Shown: in pieces, positions 33,969 through 34,725 of the stretch
Layout of the letters: the number at the start of each line of letters is the position of its first letter
Position numbering within the stretch: position 1 is the stretch's first letter
Assembly (NCBI RefSeq): GCF_000003605.2
Contig: NW_003137828.1
Span: forward strand, 654,534 to 689,258
Source: Saccoglossus kowalevskii
Taxonomy: Eukaryota; Hemichordata; Enteropneusta; Harrimaniidae
Direction: 5' to 3'
DNA: 34,725 bases
Translations under genes and position numbers: made by a program
The notes under the pieces: model-generated
Told to the model about the DNA's origin: nothing
Databases searched by the model: none
The model's input: only the letters and a program-made list of their open reading frames with translations

Positions 33969-34488
33969 TTAAGGTAGAGATGCAGGTTTGTGGGCACTTG
34001 GGAGTGAATTTTTTTTTTTGCTTTTTTGCTTTTTATTATCCAAACAGTCTTGGCTATAGACTGTTTAAATTTTGTAGAATTGTGAATAGTGGAACATACT
34101 CAAAAAACGATTTTAAAATATAGATAACAGGTGCAAAATTATCTTTTTTGAATGCTTAGCAAGATTTAGCAAGGCTGTACATAAATGATAAAAAAAAACA
34201 TGGTGAAAAAAAGAAATGACGGGATCTCCATATTATGCACTGTATTTAACTTTTTACAAAACGATAATACATTAAAATTTGAAACTATAAGAGCCATTTT
34301 AATTATGAGCATAAGCAAACTTCTTACTGATTGAATTGTTATGCAAATTAGCAATTATCTCAGCTTCGTTTTAGTGCACATTCCAGAACTTTAAAAAAAA
34401 ATAGCTCAGAGACGCTTTGACCTTTTGTTTTGAAATTTTCACAAATGATTGACAATGTGTTTATCTTCAAAACGCCGTCGGGGCATTG
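33969..34488 (+). repeat. ~0.52-kb dispersed direct repeat, copy 2 (3' of RLR-2)
   Basis: Collinear with 25155-25670 from AAGGTAGAGATGCAGG to AAAACGCCGTCG, with few substitutions and small indels in A/T runs. Its position downstream of RLR-2 parallels copy 1 downstream of RLR-1. That fits a duplicated gene-plus-flank unit, but independent insertion of a repeat family is also possible. Confidence 0.85.
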
Positions 34489-34509
34489 TTTTTACCTTGC
34501 CCGTACCAT

Positions 34510-34541
34510 CAAAGATTTTGTTGTTGTTGTTGTTGTTGTTG
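34510..34541. repeat. (TTG)n microsatellite
   Basis: Eight or more TTG units in a row just beyond the dispersed repeat. The frames with runs of V, L or N across it arise only from this tract. Confidence 0.9.
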
Positions 34542-34725
34542 TTAATAATTGTTATTGTGTGCATAATAACTTTACTAATTCTATTCCAAACTTTATCAAA
34601 CTTGGTCACCTTATTCATCAGTATAAAGTCTTCCCTGAGTTTGAACAACAGATGTCCTGTATGAAAATATCATGCAAAAATTGAGAAAATCTGATAAAAT
34701 ATTTTGACTGTTTCTACTTGACTGA

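Noticed and set aside
34430-34684. ORFs with poly-Val, poly-Leu or poly-Asn runs
   Set aside because: They are created by the (TTG)n microsatellite.

Overview
This is a window of AT-rich nuclear DNA from an invertebrate animal. It has spliced genes with GT..AG introns, several minisatellites, TIR-bounded non-autonomous elements and a non-LTR retrotransposon fragment. The gene families (a SLC18B1-type vesicular transporter and CARD-bearing RIG-I-like receptors) fit a lophotrochozoan or an invertebrate deuterostome. The sequence alone does not settle the phylum.

Layout. At 1-245 lies the C-terminal part of a LINE reverse transcriptase on the minus strand. Positions 246-6132 are mostly intergenic, with a small cluster of unrecognised broken ORFs near 2135-3162. 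Positions 6133-12345 hold a 13-exon plus-strand gene for a SLC18B1-like MFS transporter. Its eighth exon carries a frameshift, and its last intron carries a 19-bp minisatellite. After a repeat-rich spacer come two RIG-I-like receptor (RLR) genes in direct tandem, both on the plus strand. RLR-1 runs from 14652 to 23013, with an out-of-frame remnant to 23222. RLR-2 runs from 27513 to 33137. Between them are a 44-bp minisatellite array of about 1.4 kb and a roughly 0.5-kb repeat that recurs downstream of RLR-2.

Both RLRs share one plan: a single N-terminal CARD exon, four short linker exons with a PPPPY motif, a 917-bp helicase-1 exon, 132-bp and 120-bp Hel2i exons, and a last exon with helicase-2 and the zinc-binding C-terminal domain. 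All intron phases are the same in the two genes. RLR-2 (996 aa predicted) is intact in every motif I can check. It also carries a RHIM-like amyloid motif (core LQIGDHNVL) in its linker, absent from RLR-1. Just upstream of RLR-2 is a tight cluster of perfect ATF/CRE, kappaB and AP-1 consensus sites, laid out like an antiviral enhancer. RLR-1 has decayed: helicase motifs are substituted, an internal tandem duplication has left a dead second helicase exon, and a frameshift removes the second zinc-binding cysteine pair.

The most interesting hypothesis is a CARD-RHIM-helicase RNA sensor that may link dsRNA recognition to RHIM amyloid signalling as well as to CARD/MAVS-type signalling. It sits beside a diverging or dying paralogue that may act as a modifier or decoy. 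All exon models come from splice-site consensus, phase and paralogue comparison by eye, with no transcript evidence.
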